This document shows positions 56,942 to 64,000 of a DNA stretch of 64,000 bases, in pieces (position 1 is the stretch's first letter; every line of letters starts with the position of its first letter). This stretch comes from Qipengyuania polymorpha. GTDB lineage: Bacteria; Pseudomonadota; Alphaproteobacteria; Sphingomonadales; Sphingomonadaceae. The notes beneath the pieces were generated by a model. That model was not told the origin of the DNA and made no database searches. It saw only the letters and a list, made by a program, of their open reading frames with translations. The stretch is taken from NCBI RefSeq assembly GCF_019711435.1, contig NZ_JAIGNK010000001.1:930001-994000 (forward strand), given 5' to 3'. The translations under genes were made by a program, and so were the position numbers.

Positions 56942-58369
56942 ATGACCGACTTCCCCAGCCCTGATGAACTTTTTTCGCGTCCCTTCTTCTTCGTCGGTAT
57001 CGGCGGGTCGGGAATGCTGCCGCTTGCGCAGATCCTAAAAGGTCGCGGCGCGAAGGTCGCGGGGTCGGACCGCAGCTTCGACCAGGGCCACACGCCGGAA
57101 AAGTTTGCCGCGCTCGAGGCACAGGGATTCGATCTCCACCCGCAGGACGGCAGTGGCATCGTCTCGGGCGACCAGATTGTCGTGGCATCTGCCGCGATCG
57201 AGGACAGCGTACCCGAAATCGGGCGCGCCAATGCGCTGGACTGCCTGCGCCTGACGCGCGCGGAGCTGAATTCCATCCTTTTCAACACCAGCGGCGCAGG
57301 CCTCGCGGTGGCGGGCACCAGCGGCAAATCGACCGTTACCGGCATGCTCGGCTGGATTCTCGAGGCGACCGGCCGCGAACCGACCATCATGAACGGCGCG
57401 GTGATGAAGAACTTTGTCTCGCCCGAGCGCCCCTTCGCCAGCGCGGTGGTAGGGGGACAGAGCCTCTACGTCAGCGAAGTCGACGAGAGCGACGGCTCGA
57501 TTGCGCTTTACCGTCCTGCGGTCGGCGTGCTGCTCAATGTCAGCCTCGACCACAAGAGCATGGAGGAATTGCGCCAGCTGTTCGGGGATTACCTCTCGCG
57601 TAGCCGCATTTCGGTCATCAACGCCGATGACGAGGAAGCCCTCGCCCTCCTGCCGCACGCCAAGGAGGTCATCACTTTCGGCATCGAACAAGAGAAAGCG
57701 CAAATCGGCATCGTACCCGGCAGCGTGGCGGAAGGCCCCCTCAGGCAGGCCGCGATGGTTGTAGACCGGCATAACGACTCGCAGCACGCGCTGACGCTCA
57801 ACATGCCCGGACGGCACAACCTCTCGAATGCCCTTGCGGCAATTGCGGCTGCGGCGGCGGCCGGCGTGCCGGTGGAAGCTTCGGTGAAAGCGCTCGCAGA
57901 CTTCGAGGGCCTTGCACGACGCTTCGACATCGTCGGGACCAGCCACGCCGCCATCACGGTCATCGACGATTTCGGACACAATCCGGAAAAATGTGCCGCG
58001 ACCCTGCGCACGCTGCGCGCCCACCCGGGCCGCGTACTCGCCTTCTTCCAGCCCCATGGCTACGGCCCCTTGCGCCAGATGGGCGAGGAGCTGGCACAGA
58101 CATTTGCCGACGAGCTTGCCGAAGATGATCGCCTGCTGATGTGCGACCCTGTCTATTTTGGCGGCACTGTCGACCGCAGCGAGGGTAGCGAACGCATAGT
58201 CAGGCTCGTCGAAGAAGCGGGCGGACGGGCCGAATACATCCCTTCGCGCAAATCCGTGGAGGACCGGCTGGTCAACCTGGCTTCGCCCGGGGACCGTATC
58301 GTGGTGATGGGCGCGCGCGACGACAGCCTTTCGGAATTTGCAAAGCGCCTGTTCCAGCGCATTTCCTGA
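56942..58369 (+). CDS. Mur ligase family protein (Mpl/MurC-like)
   Basis: 475 aa from the ATG at 56942; the frame is open 12 codons upstream. Mur ligase layout: N-terminal UDP-binding FVGIGGSGMLPLAQIL, ATP-binding AGTSGKSTVTGMLGWIL, central SEVDESDGS and NVSLDH, and C-terminal DDFGHNPEKCAATL. Mpl joins recycled tripeptide to UDP-MurNAc and MurC adds L-Ala; sequence alone does not separate them here. Divergence from an LD-carboxypeptidase gene, and the absence of other dcw-cluster genes, favour the Mpl role. Confidence 0.85.
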   Translation: MTDFPSPDELFSRPFFFVGIGGSGMLPLAQILKGRGAKVAGSDRSFDQGHTPEKFAALEAQGFDLHPQDGSGIVSGDQIVVASAAIEDSVPEIGRANALDCLRLTRAELNSILFNTSGAGLAVAGTSGKSTVTGMLGWILEATGREPTIMNGAVMKNFVSPERPFASAVVGGQSLYVSEVDESDGSIALYRPAVGVLLNVSLDHKSMEELRQLFGDYLSRSRISVINADDEEALALLPHAKEVITFGIEQEKAQIGIVPGSVAEGPLRQAAMVVDRHNDSQHALTLNMPGRHNLSNALAAIAAAAAAGVPVEASVKALADFEGLARRFDIVGTSHAAITVIDDFGHNPEKCAATLRTLRAHPGRVLAFFQPHGYGPLRQMGEELAQTFADELAEDDRLLMCDPVYFGGTVDRSEGSERIVRLVEEAGGRAEYIPSRKSVEDRLVNLASPGDRIVVMGARDDSLSEFAKRLFQRIS

Positions 58370-58374
58370 GCACC

Positions 58375-60060
58375 CTAAGAGATCACCTCGATCCGCCCAC
58401 CGGAGTCGGCGATCGCGCTGCGATTGCGACCCGCCCGCTTGGCCTTGTAGAGTGCTTCGTCGGCCTTTTCGAAGACCTCGTGCGGGGTCCTCCCGCCACC
58501 CATTGCACAGCCGATGCTGATGGTCGCATGCGGAATGCCCATGACTTCTTCGCCAATATTACCATCGACATTCCGGCGCAGGTCTTCGGCAATTTGTCGC
58601 AGCACGGCTTCATCCGTACAGGAGAACACGATTGCGAATTCCTCGCCACCCAGGCGGTAGATCGTCGAAGCCGGATTGCCCGCGAACTCTTCCCGCATGA
58701 TGCTTGCCATGTGACACAGGACCGCATCGCCGGTGGTGTGGCCTTTCTCGTCGTTGATGGCCTTGAAGTGATCGATATCCGCGACGAGCAGCGCCTGCTC
58801 CTCGCCGATTTCCTCGATCGCATCGAAGGCGCGGCGATTGGCAAGCCCGGTGAGGGAATCGGTCAGCGCAATACGACCCAGCTTGATGGCCCTGATCCGC
58901 GCACGGTCGCGCTCTACCCTCAGGACCATGAAACGGTCACCGACTGCAGCAGAGCTGCCCAGCACCAGCAGAACCAGCGCGGCAAAGACAAGCTCGTCCA
59001 CATGGAAAGGCGGGTGATAGAGATTGAGGTTCGTTAGGAGCGCCAAAATGCCCGCAATGACAAATCCGCCAAAGGCGAACAGCAGGTATATCGCTCCCCT
59101 GCTCTCGTTCAGCAATGCGGTTGCGATGACCACGAGGAGGGTAATACTCATGGGCAGCATCGCATAGAGGAACGCGATGTGCGACAGGATGCGCAGCTCT
59201 TCGAGGTCGAGAAAGGATAGCGCCTTGATGACCAACATCAGCGCCGTAAATCCGATCAGCACGTTGGACAGTTTCTTGGGGACCTTGCCTTTTTCCAGCA
59301 GCGAAAGGACGAAGAAAATGGCCGCACCCGCCAGGACCGCAAGCGTCACGGTGTTCAGTTGCCAGCGTACACCCAAGGGGATGTCGGGGAAGAACAGGAA
59401 GATCAGCCCCGAATTCGACAGGACAAAACCCAGCATTCCCAGTGTCATCACGGCATGCCACGTCACGAAGCGGAACCTGAGCAGCCGCATGAAAAACAGG
59501 TCGTAGACGATCGGTACGATCAGCAAACCGCACAGGAGAGCGTAGATCAAGGAGCGATAATAATGCTCCCCGGCGGCCTCTGCCTCTCCGACAAGTCGCG
59601 CTTCGCGGGCAATTGCATATGTGCGCGGCTTCTCGACCACCATATCGACGGCAAGCAGCCGCGCGTCAGCTTCCGGCACAGCAACGCTGAAACGGGTACG
59701 CACGAACCAATCGCGCGCCGCCATTTGTGGATCGACATCGACAACCCGCTGCTCGCCATTGGCGTAGGCAAAACGCAGCAGCATGTGGTCGAACTTTGCC
59801 GGATCTGTCTGCCAGACCAATTCCTGCTGCTCCACTGCATACGCTTCGGGAACCTCGGCATGGCTGCGCAGGAAGGTCTGCCGCTTCAGGAAACGATCGG
59901 GTGAGCAATCGAGCTCGGCCTGCGTGAGATCAAGGGCTTCCTCGAGGGTTTCCGCCCCGCCCACGCACAGGAGCGGCGAGAGTTCGAGTTCCCTTGCCTC
60001 GGCACTTGCCGCAGCAAGCCCGAGCCAGAAGACCAGCAAGAGACCGAGCGCTCTCAACAC
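58375..60060 (-). CDS. Membrane diguanylate cyclase with 7TM-type sensor (GGDEF)
   Basis: 561 aa starting at GTG 60060. A signal peptide (LGLLLVFWLGLAAASAEA) is followed by a periplasmic domain of about 150 residues, then seven closely spaced transmembrane helices (about 175-385), a layout like 7TMR-DISM sensors. A C-terminal GGDEF domain follows, with LTDSLTGLANRRAFD, LLVADIDHFKAINDEKGH and active site RLGGEEF. It should couple an external signal to c-di-GMP synthesis. No RxxD site precedes GGEEF. It converges on the Mur ligase gene, with 5 bases between the stops. Confidence 0.9.
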   Translation of the reverse strand: MLRALGLLLVFWLGLAAASAEARELELSPLLCVGGAETLEEALDLTQAELDCSPDRFLKRQTFLRSHAEVPEAYAVEQQELVWQTDPAKFDHMLLRFAYANGEQRVVDVDPQMAARDWFVRTRFSVAVPEADARLLAVDMVVEKPRTYAIAREARLVGEAEAAGEHYYRSLIYALLCGLLIVPIVYDLFFMRLLRFRFVTWHAVMTLGMLGFVLSNSGLIFLFFPDIPLGVRWQLNTVTLAVLAGAAIFFVLSLLEKGKVPKKLSNVLIGFTALMLVIKALSFLDLEELRILSHIAFLYAMLPMSITLLVVIATALLNESRGAIYLLFAFGGFVIAGILALLTNLNLYHPPFHVDELVFAALVLLVLGSSAAVGDRFMVLRVERDRARIRAIKLGRIALTDSLTGLANRRAFDAIEEIGEEQALLVADIDHFKAINDEKGHTTGDAVLCHMASIMREEFAGNPASTIYRLGGEEFAIVFSCTDEAVLRQIAEDLRRNVDGNIGEEVMGIPHATISIGCAMGGGRTPHEVFEKADEALYKAKRAGRNRSAIADSGGRIEVIS

Positions 60061-60180
60061 GAAAAAACCAGCACTACCCCCGTTCGCACCGCCCCCGCGA
60101 TGCGCGCCTATCCTTAGGCAGATGCCCTCGAAAAACTAGGAAAAATCCGCCCTCGTCCCTCAAGGGGACGCGAGGCACAC

Positions 60181-61137
60181 TCAGTGCGCTTCCTTGCCGC
60201 GCAGGATCACCTTGTGGATGAGGATGGCGAGGATGAAGCCCAAAGCCAGCCCGATGAGGGCCGAGATGGCTGCATAGGTGACCCAGCCCAGCAAGCCCGA
60301 CATCCCATCTACTGCAGCCTTCACGGCATATTCCGCGCCGTGGGCGATGTCGTAGAGCAAATCGAAACCGAGTTCGTGCGTCCCGTGGACGATGATGCCT
60401 CCGCCGACCCAGAGCATGGCGATAGTCCCGATGAAGGACAGCGCCTTCAGCAACCACGGCATGCCCTTGAGCAGCATTCGGCCGAAGGCCTGCGCCGCCT
60501 CGGATGGTTTCTTGGTCAGGTGCAAGCCGACGTCGTCCATCTTCACGATAAGCGCGACCGAGCCGTACACCACAACCGTGACGGCAATGGCGACAACCGC
60601 AAGCGCTAGTCCCCTGCCAAGGAAAGTGTCTGCAATCGGCTCGTTCGACAGTTCGTTCAGCACGATGGCCATGATTTCCGCCGACAGGATGAGGTCGGTT
60701 CGAATGGCGCCTGATACACGCTGTTTCTCGAATGCCACCGGGTCTTCGATCACATCATCGACAGTCTTGCCGTGTTTCGCCCCGCCAAGCTTTTCCATCA
60801 CCTTTTCCGCGCCCTCGTAGGACAGGTATGCGCCGCCCATCATCAGCAGCAGGATAATGGCGCCGGGCAGGAATTCGCTGAGCAGCAATGCGCCGGGAAG
60901 CAGGAAGAGCAGCTTGTTCTTAAAGCTGCCCTTGGTGATGGCCCATATAATTGGCAATTCGCGCGCAGGAGAGAGGCCCGTGACGTAACTCGGCGTCACC
61001 GCGGCATCATCGATGATGACACCTGCGGTTTTCGACCCTGCCCGACCTGCTGCTGCGGCGACATCGTCGATGGATGCGGCGGCCGTGCGCGCGATGATGG
61101 ACACGTCGTCGAGAAGGGCTACAAGTCCGCCGGGCAC
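60181..61137 (-). CDS. DUF808 family inner membrane protein (YedI-like)
   Basis: 318 aa with start GTG 61137 (AGGAG seven bases upstream). The N-terminus MPGGLVALLDDVSIIARTAA and the LLMMGGAYLSYEGAEKV segment are diagnostic of DUF808. About seven transmembrane helices are predicted by hydrophobicity. Its physiological role is unknown, although it is widely conserved in proteobacteria. It is divergent from the ribosomal protein operon. Confidence 0.9.
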   Translation of the reverse strand: MPGGLVALLDDVSIIARTAAASIDDVAAAAGRAGSKTAGVIIDDAAVTPSYVTGLSPARELPIIWAITKGSFKNKLLFLLPGALLLSEFLPGAIILLLMMGGAYLSYEGAEKVMEKLGGAKHGKTVDDVIEDPVAFEKQRVSGAIRTDLILSAEIMAIVLNELSNEPIADTFLGRGLALAVVAIAVTVVVYGSVALIVKMDDVGLHLTKKPSEAAQAFGRMLLKGMPWLLKALSFIGTIAMLWVGGGIIVHGTHELGFDLLYDIAHGAEYAVKAAVDGMSGLLGWVTYAAISALIGLALGFILAILIHKVILRGKEAH

Positions 61138-61209
61138 GCATTATCTCCTGTTTTGAAGGCCAACGACCCCCTGCCCCGCCCGTTCCGGCGCTTCAAGGGG
61201 CAAGATGGC

Positions 61210-61237
61210 TTGCATTCCTCCCGATTCCCGCTATGTG
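61210..61237 (+). promoter_or_regulatory. Candidate promoter of rpsF-rpsR-rplI
   Basis: TTGCAT (61210-61215), a 16-base spacer and TATGTG (61232-61237) form a reasonable sigma-70-type promoter. It implies a leader of about 95 bases before rpsF. That leader contains GC-rich pairable segments around 61275-61320, where autoregulation by S6:S18 is known in other bacteria. Confidence 0.5.
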
Positions 61238-61338
61238 CGCGCATCCCTCGCTTCGGCGTGGGATATGAAGAAAGCCGGAGGGGCCCCGCAATCCCGCGGA
61301 CAAGCCAGCGATCGGCCAGCAGTTGAAAGGACAAGAGC

Positions 61339-61704
61339 ATGGCTCTCTACGAGCATGTTTTCTTGGCGCGACAGGACCTGAGCCAGGCTCAGGTTGACCA
61401 GCTCGCAGCCACGGCGACCGAAATCGTCGAAGCGAACGAAGGCAAGGTCACCAAGACCGAGACCTGGGGTCTCAAGAACCTCGCCTACAAGATCGACCGT
61501 AACCGCAAGGCACACTTCGTGATGCTCAACATCGAGGGTCCCGGCTCCGTTGTTTCCGAGCTCGAGCGCCAGACGCGCATCAACGAAGATGTCATCCGTT
61601 ACATGACCATTCGTGTCGAAGAGCACGAAGAAGGTCCCAGCGTAATGATGCGCAAGAACGAGCGCGACTCGAAGAAGCGCCGTGACCGTGAGGAGCGTGA
61701 CTGA
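61339..61704 (+). CDS. rpsF: 30S ribosomal protein S6
   Basis: 121 aa. [20 protein letters not shown] at the N-terminus, [20 protein letters not shown] in the middle and the [14 protein letters not shown]-terminal segment identify S6. It binds the small-subunit platform with S18. A ribosome site (AAAGGACAAG) precedes the ATG. Its stop shares a base with the rpsR ATG. Confidence 0.98.
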   Translation: MALYEHVFLARQDLSQAQVDQLAATATEIVEANEGKVTKTETWGLKNLAYKIDRNRKAHFVMLNIEGPGSVVSELERQTRINEDVIRYMTIRVEEHEEGPSVMMRKNERDSKKRRDREERD

Positions 61705-61928
61705 TGGCCCGCCCGTTTTTCCGCCGCCGCAAGACCTGCCCGTTCTCCGCGAAGAACGCCCCGGTCATCGACTACAAGGACACGCGTCTGCTGCAGGGCT
61801 TCATGTCCGAGCGTGGCAAGATCGTCCCCAGCCGCATCACCGCCGTCAGCGCGAAGAAGCAGCGTGAGCTGGCCAAGGCCATCAAGCGCGCTCGCCACAT
61901 CGGCCTGCTGCCGTACATCGTGAAGTAA
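61704..61928 (+). CDS. rpsR: 30S ribosomal protein S18
   Basis: 74 aa. [19 protein letters not shown] with its cysteine, [19 protein letters not shown] and [14 protein letters not shown] are typical S18. It pairs with S6 on 16S rRNA. One-base overlap with rpsF (TGATGG). Confidence 0.98.
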   Translation: MARPFFRRRKTCPFSAKNAPVIDYKDTRLLQGFMSERGKIVPSRITAVSAKKQRELAKAIKRARHIGLLPYIVK

Positions 61929-61939
61929 GGAGAACGAAC

Positions 61940-62578
61940 ATGGATATCATTCTCCTCCAGCGCATCGAGAAGCTCGGCACGATCGGTGACGTCGTCACCG
62001 TGAAGGACGGCTACGCACGCAACTTCCTGCTCCCGCAGAAGAAGGCCCTGCGCGCCAACGAAGCCAACAAGAAGGTCTTCGAAGCCAACCGCGAGCGTCT
62101 CGAAAAAGAAAACGCCGAACGTCGTAGCGAAGCCGAAAAGGCTGGCGAAAAGGTCGATGGCGTCGAAATCATCCTGATCCGCGCTGCGTCGAACACCGGC
62201 CAGCTCTATGGTTCGGTCAACGTCCGCGACATCGTCAACGGCATGGCCGACAAGGGTCACGAGATCGACAAGAAGCAGGTCATCATGGGCAACCCGATCA
62301 AGACGATCGGCATGCATGACGTGCGCATCGACCTCCACCCCGAGGTCTCGGTCACCATCAAGGCAAACGTCGCCCGTTCGGACGACGAAGCAGAACTGCA
62401 GACGCAGGGCGTCGACGTTCTGGCCCAGATGTTCGAAGAAGAGCAGCGCGAAATCGAGGAAATGGCAGCAGCCAACACCACCGATCCGACGCTCGAGCCG
62501 GGTGAAATCCCCGCCGACATGCTCGAAGACAGCGCCGATGCCGAAGCTTCGGACAGCGAAGAGAACGCCGAAGGCTGA
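61940..62578 (+). CDS. rplI: 50S ribosomal protein L9
   Basis: 212 aa, longer than the ~150 aa E. coli protein because of an acidic C-terminal extension (after residue ~165, ending [16 protein letters not shown]). The N-terminal [20 protein letters not shown] and the [14 protein letters not shown] segment are diagnostic. L9 binds 23S rRNA and helps frame maintenance. It ends the rpsF-rpsR-rplI operon; a strong terminator follows. Confidence 0.97.
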   Translation: MDIILLQRIEKLGTIGDVVTVKDGYARNFLLPQKKALRANEANKKVFEANRERLEKENAERRSEAEKAGEKVDGVEIILIRAASNTGQLYGSVNVRDIVNGMADKGHEIDKKQVIMGNPIKTIGMHDVRIDLHPEVSVTIKANVARSDDEAELQTQGVDVLAQMFEEEQREIEEMAAANTTDPTLEPGEIPADMLEDSADAEASDSEENAEG

Positions 62579-62600
62579 TCTCTCGCTTCAGGCAGACATC

Positions 62601-62635
62601 AAGGGCGCGGCAGCTTCGGCTTCCGCGCCCTTTTT
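62601..62635 (+). terminator. Rho-independent terminator of the rpsF operon
   Basis: A 10-bp perfect stem (AAGGGCGCGG at 62601-62610 with 62623-62632), 12-base loop, and a T5 run at 62631-62635. It begins 22 bases after the rplI stop. Confidence 0.9.
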
Positions 62636-62702
62636 GTAACAAGCTGATTCCTGTGGCAGAGGGGGTCACGAAAACGAAAAGAGCCAGGAGAAAAAGGCCC
62701 AC

Positions 62703-64000
62703 ATGGATTCGATCGAACAGATTCTCGACAAGTTACAGACAGTTTACGATGCTGCGACAACGCGCCTTCGCGACGACGTCATCGCCTTCGGCCGGGAGCG
62801 TGAGACCCCTCCTGCCGAACGCCGCAAGGACGGCAGCTATGCCTATCCGGAGCTGCGCATCCTCTTCCGCGGCGGCGAACTGCCGGAAGGCGCGAGCCGC
62901 GCCTTCGGCCGCCTCAATACGCCCGGCCTCTACGCGACGACCGTGACCAAGCCGAGCCTGTTCCGCGAGTATTTGCGCGAGCAGATCGAGCTGATCGAAA
63001 GCAATTACGAGGTCGAAGTCGAAGTCGGCTCCTCGCGCCAGGAAATACCCTTCCCCTATGTCCTCGACGGGCAGGCAGGCGCAGAGCTGGCAGGTATCGA
63101 CCCCAACGAAATCGCGCGCCATTTCCCCTCGACCGACCTCGCCGACATCGGCGACGAACTGGCCGACGGTATCGAACTCGACAATCCGAATGACCCCATT
63201 CCGTTGTCGCTGTTCGACGGACTGCGCACCGACTTCAGCCTCGCGCGCCTCGCCCATTACACGGGCACCGATGTCCAGCACTTCCAGCGCTTCATCCTGT
63301 TCACCAACTATCATCGCTATGTCGATGAATTCGTTGACTGGGCAGGCTCGCAGCTGGGCAAGAACGGCTACACCGCGCTGGCGGGTGCCGGCGGGCTGAT
63401 GCTGACCGAGCAGACCGACAATGCCCGCGCGCAGCTTTCCGACACGGCATGGCGCCGCCACCAGATGCCCGCCTACCACCTCGTGGGCGAAGGGCGCGGA
63501 GGCATTACACTGGTCAACATCGGCGTCGGCCCCTCCAACGCGAAGACCATCTGCGACCACCTCGCGGTGCTGCGCCCCGAAGCTTGGCTGATGATCGGCC
63601 ACTGCGGTGGCCTGCGTCCGAGTCAGAAGATAGGCGACTACGTGCTGGCCCACGCATACCTTCGCGACGACCACGTACTCGACCCGGTCCTGCCGCCCGA
63701 AATCCCCCTCCCAGCCATTGCCGAGGTCCAGCAGGCCCTTGCAGGCGCCGCGGAGCACGTCTCGGGCGAGCACGGCAGCGATCTAAAAAAGCGCATGCGC
63801 ACCGGCACGGTTGTGACCACCGACGACCGCAACTGGGAGCTTCGCTACACGCAGTCGGCCAAGCGCCTGTCGTTGAGCCGTGCCGTCGGAATCGACATGG
63901 AAAGCGCCACCATCGCCGCCCAAGGCTACCGCTTCCGCGTCCCCTACGGAACGTTACTATGCGTTTCGGACAAGCCGCTCCACGGCGAGATCAAGCTGCC
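62703..64000 (+). CDS. amn: AMP nucleosidase, C-terminus cut by the window edge
   Basis: The first 432 codons are visible and open; the gene runs off the right edge. AMP nucleosidase splits AMP into adenine and ribose-5-phosphate. The N-terminal regulatory domain contains RLNTPGLYATTVTKP, and the catalytic nucleoside-phosphorylase-like domain contains VNIGVGPSNAKTICDHLAVL, MIGHCGGLRPSQKIGDYVLA and GIDMESATIAAQGYRFRVPY. The usual length is about 480 aa, so roughly 50 residues are missing. It begins after the rplI terminator and has its own leader of about 65 bases. Confidence 0.95.
   Translation, partial: MDSIEQILDKLQTVYDAATTRLRDDVIAFGRERETPPAERRKDGSYAYPELRILFRGGELPEGASRAFGRLNTPGLYATTVTKPSLFREYLREQIELIESNYEVEVEVGSSRQEIPFPYVLDGQAGAELAGIDPNEIARHFPSTDLADIGDELADGIELDNPNDPIPLSLFDGLRTDFSLARLAHYTGTDVQHFQRFILFTNYHRYVDEFVDWAGSQLGKNGYTALAGAGGLMLTEQTDNARAQLSDTAWRRHQMPAYHLVGEGRGGITLVNIGVGPSNAKTICDHLAVLRPEAWLMIGHCGGLRPSQKIGDYVLAHAYLRDDHVLDPVLPPEIPLPAIAEVQQALAGAAEHVSGEHGSDLKKRMRTGTVVTTDDRNWELRYTQSAKRLSLSRAVGIDMESATIAAQGYRFRVPYGTLLCVSDKPLHGEIKL

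Overview
The window is GC-rich and gene-dense, with short gaps and many 1-4 nt start/stop overlaps. It looks like chromosomal DNA of an alphaproteobacterium, most likely Sphingomonadales (Erythrobacteraceae-like). This rests on the gene content (sdhCDA, rpsF-rpsR-rplI, DUF2459, a subclass B3 metallo-beta-lactamase, a class II-type PHA synthase, a YdcH-type small protein) and on codon use. I have no database confirmation of the taxon. No rRNA, tRNA, CRISPR array, integrase or insertion sequence was seen. No stretch over 300 bases lacks a gene.

1-9.2 kb (mostly minus strand): rRNA methyltransferase rsmB and guaB separated by a palindromic repeat, a CPBP membrane protease with a palindromic site at its start, 3-hydroxybutyrate dehydrogenase, a zinc metallopeptidase, creD, and a BlaI/M56 (BlaR1-like) pair. 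9.3-17.8 kb: an HExxH lipoprotein and a small membrane protein, then sdhC-sdhD-sdhA without an adjacent sdhB. Next comes a plus-strand run (SDR, B3 metallo-beta-lactamase, prmA, DUF2459) that ends head-on against a class A-like serine beta-lactamase. 17.8-26.9 kb (minus): a small membrane protein, ligA, two lipoproteins, recN, a TerC-family protein, nhaA, a short YdcH-type protein and bamD. 26.9-30.4 kb: the proline pathway as divergent proB and proC-proA, where proC has no ordinary start codon. 30.5-34.1 kb: a lone Flp pilin, a bacterial lipoxygenase and a membrane diguanylate cyclase.

34.1-38.5 kb is the accessory region. It holds a cluster of four hairpins, a terminase-small-subunit-like gene, and then an AT-rich gene of about 3.15 kb encoding a reverse transcriptase fused to a C-terminal nitrilase-family domain. 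That architecture matches the UG1/DRT type 1 class of defence-associated reverse transcriptases. Its composition differs sharply from both neighbours, and it is the best candidate for an unusual system in the window.

38.5-45 kb: lepA, then two collinear PAS-GGDEF-EAL-PilZ paralogues, one with an intact EAL domain and one with several catalytic substitutions. 45-53 kb: an adrenodoxin-reductase-type flavoprotein, a class II-type PHA synthase with its putative depolymerase, a D-aminoacylase-like amidohydrolase, an MDR oxidoreductase and a DUF2855 protein. 53-64 kb: dnaN, fabG, fabD, a divergent S66 LD-carboxypeptidase / Mur ligase pair that fits murein recycling, a 7TM-like diguanylate cyclase, a DUF808 protein, the rpsF-rpsR-rplI operon with a clear terminator, and the start of AMP nucleosidase.

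Recurring themes are beta-lactam response (BlaI/M56, two unrelated beta-lactamases, murein recycling), c-di-GMP signalling (four GGDEF proteins in 27 kb), PHA storage, and salt or osmotic adaptation (nhaA, proBCA).
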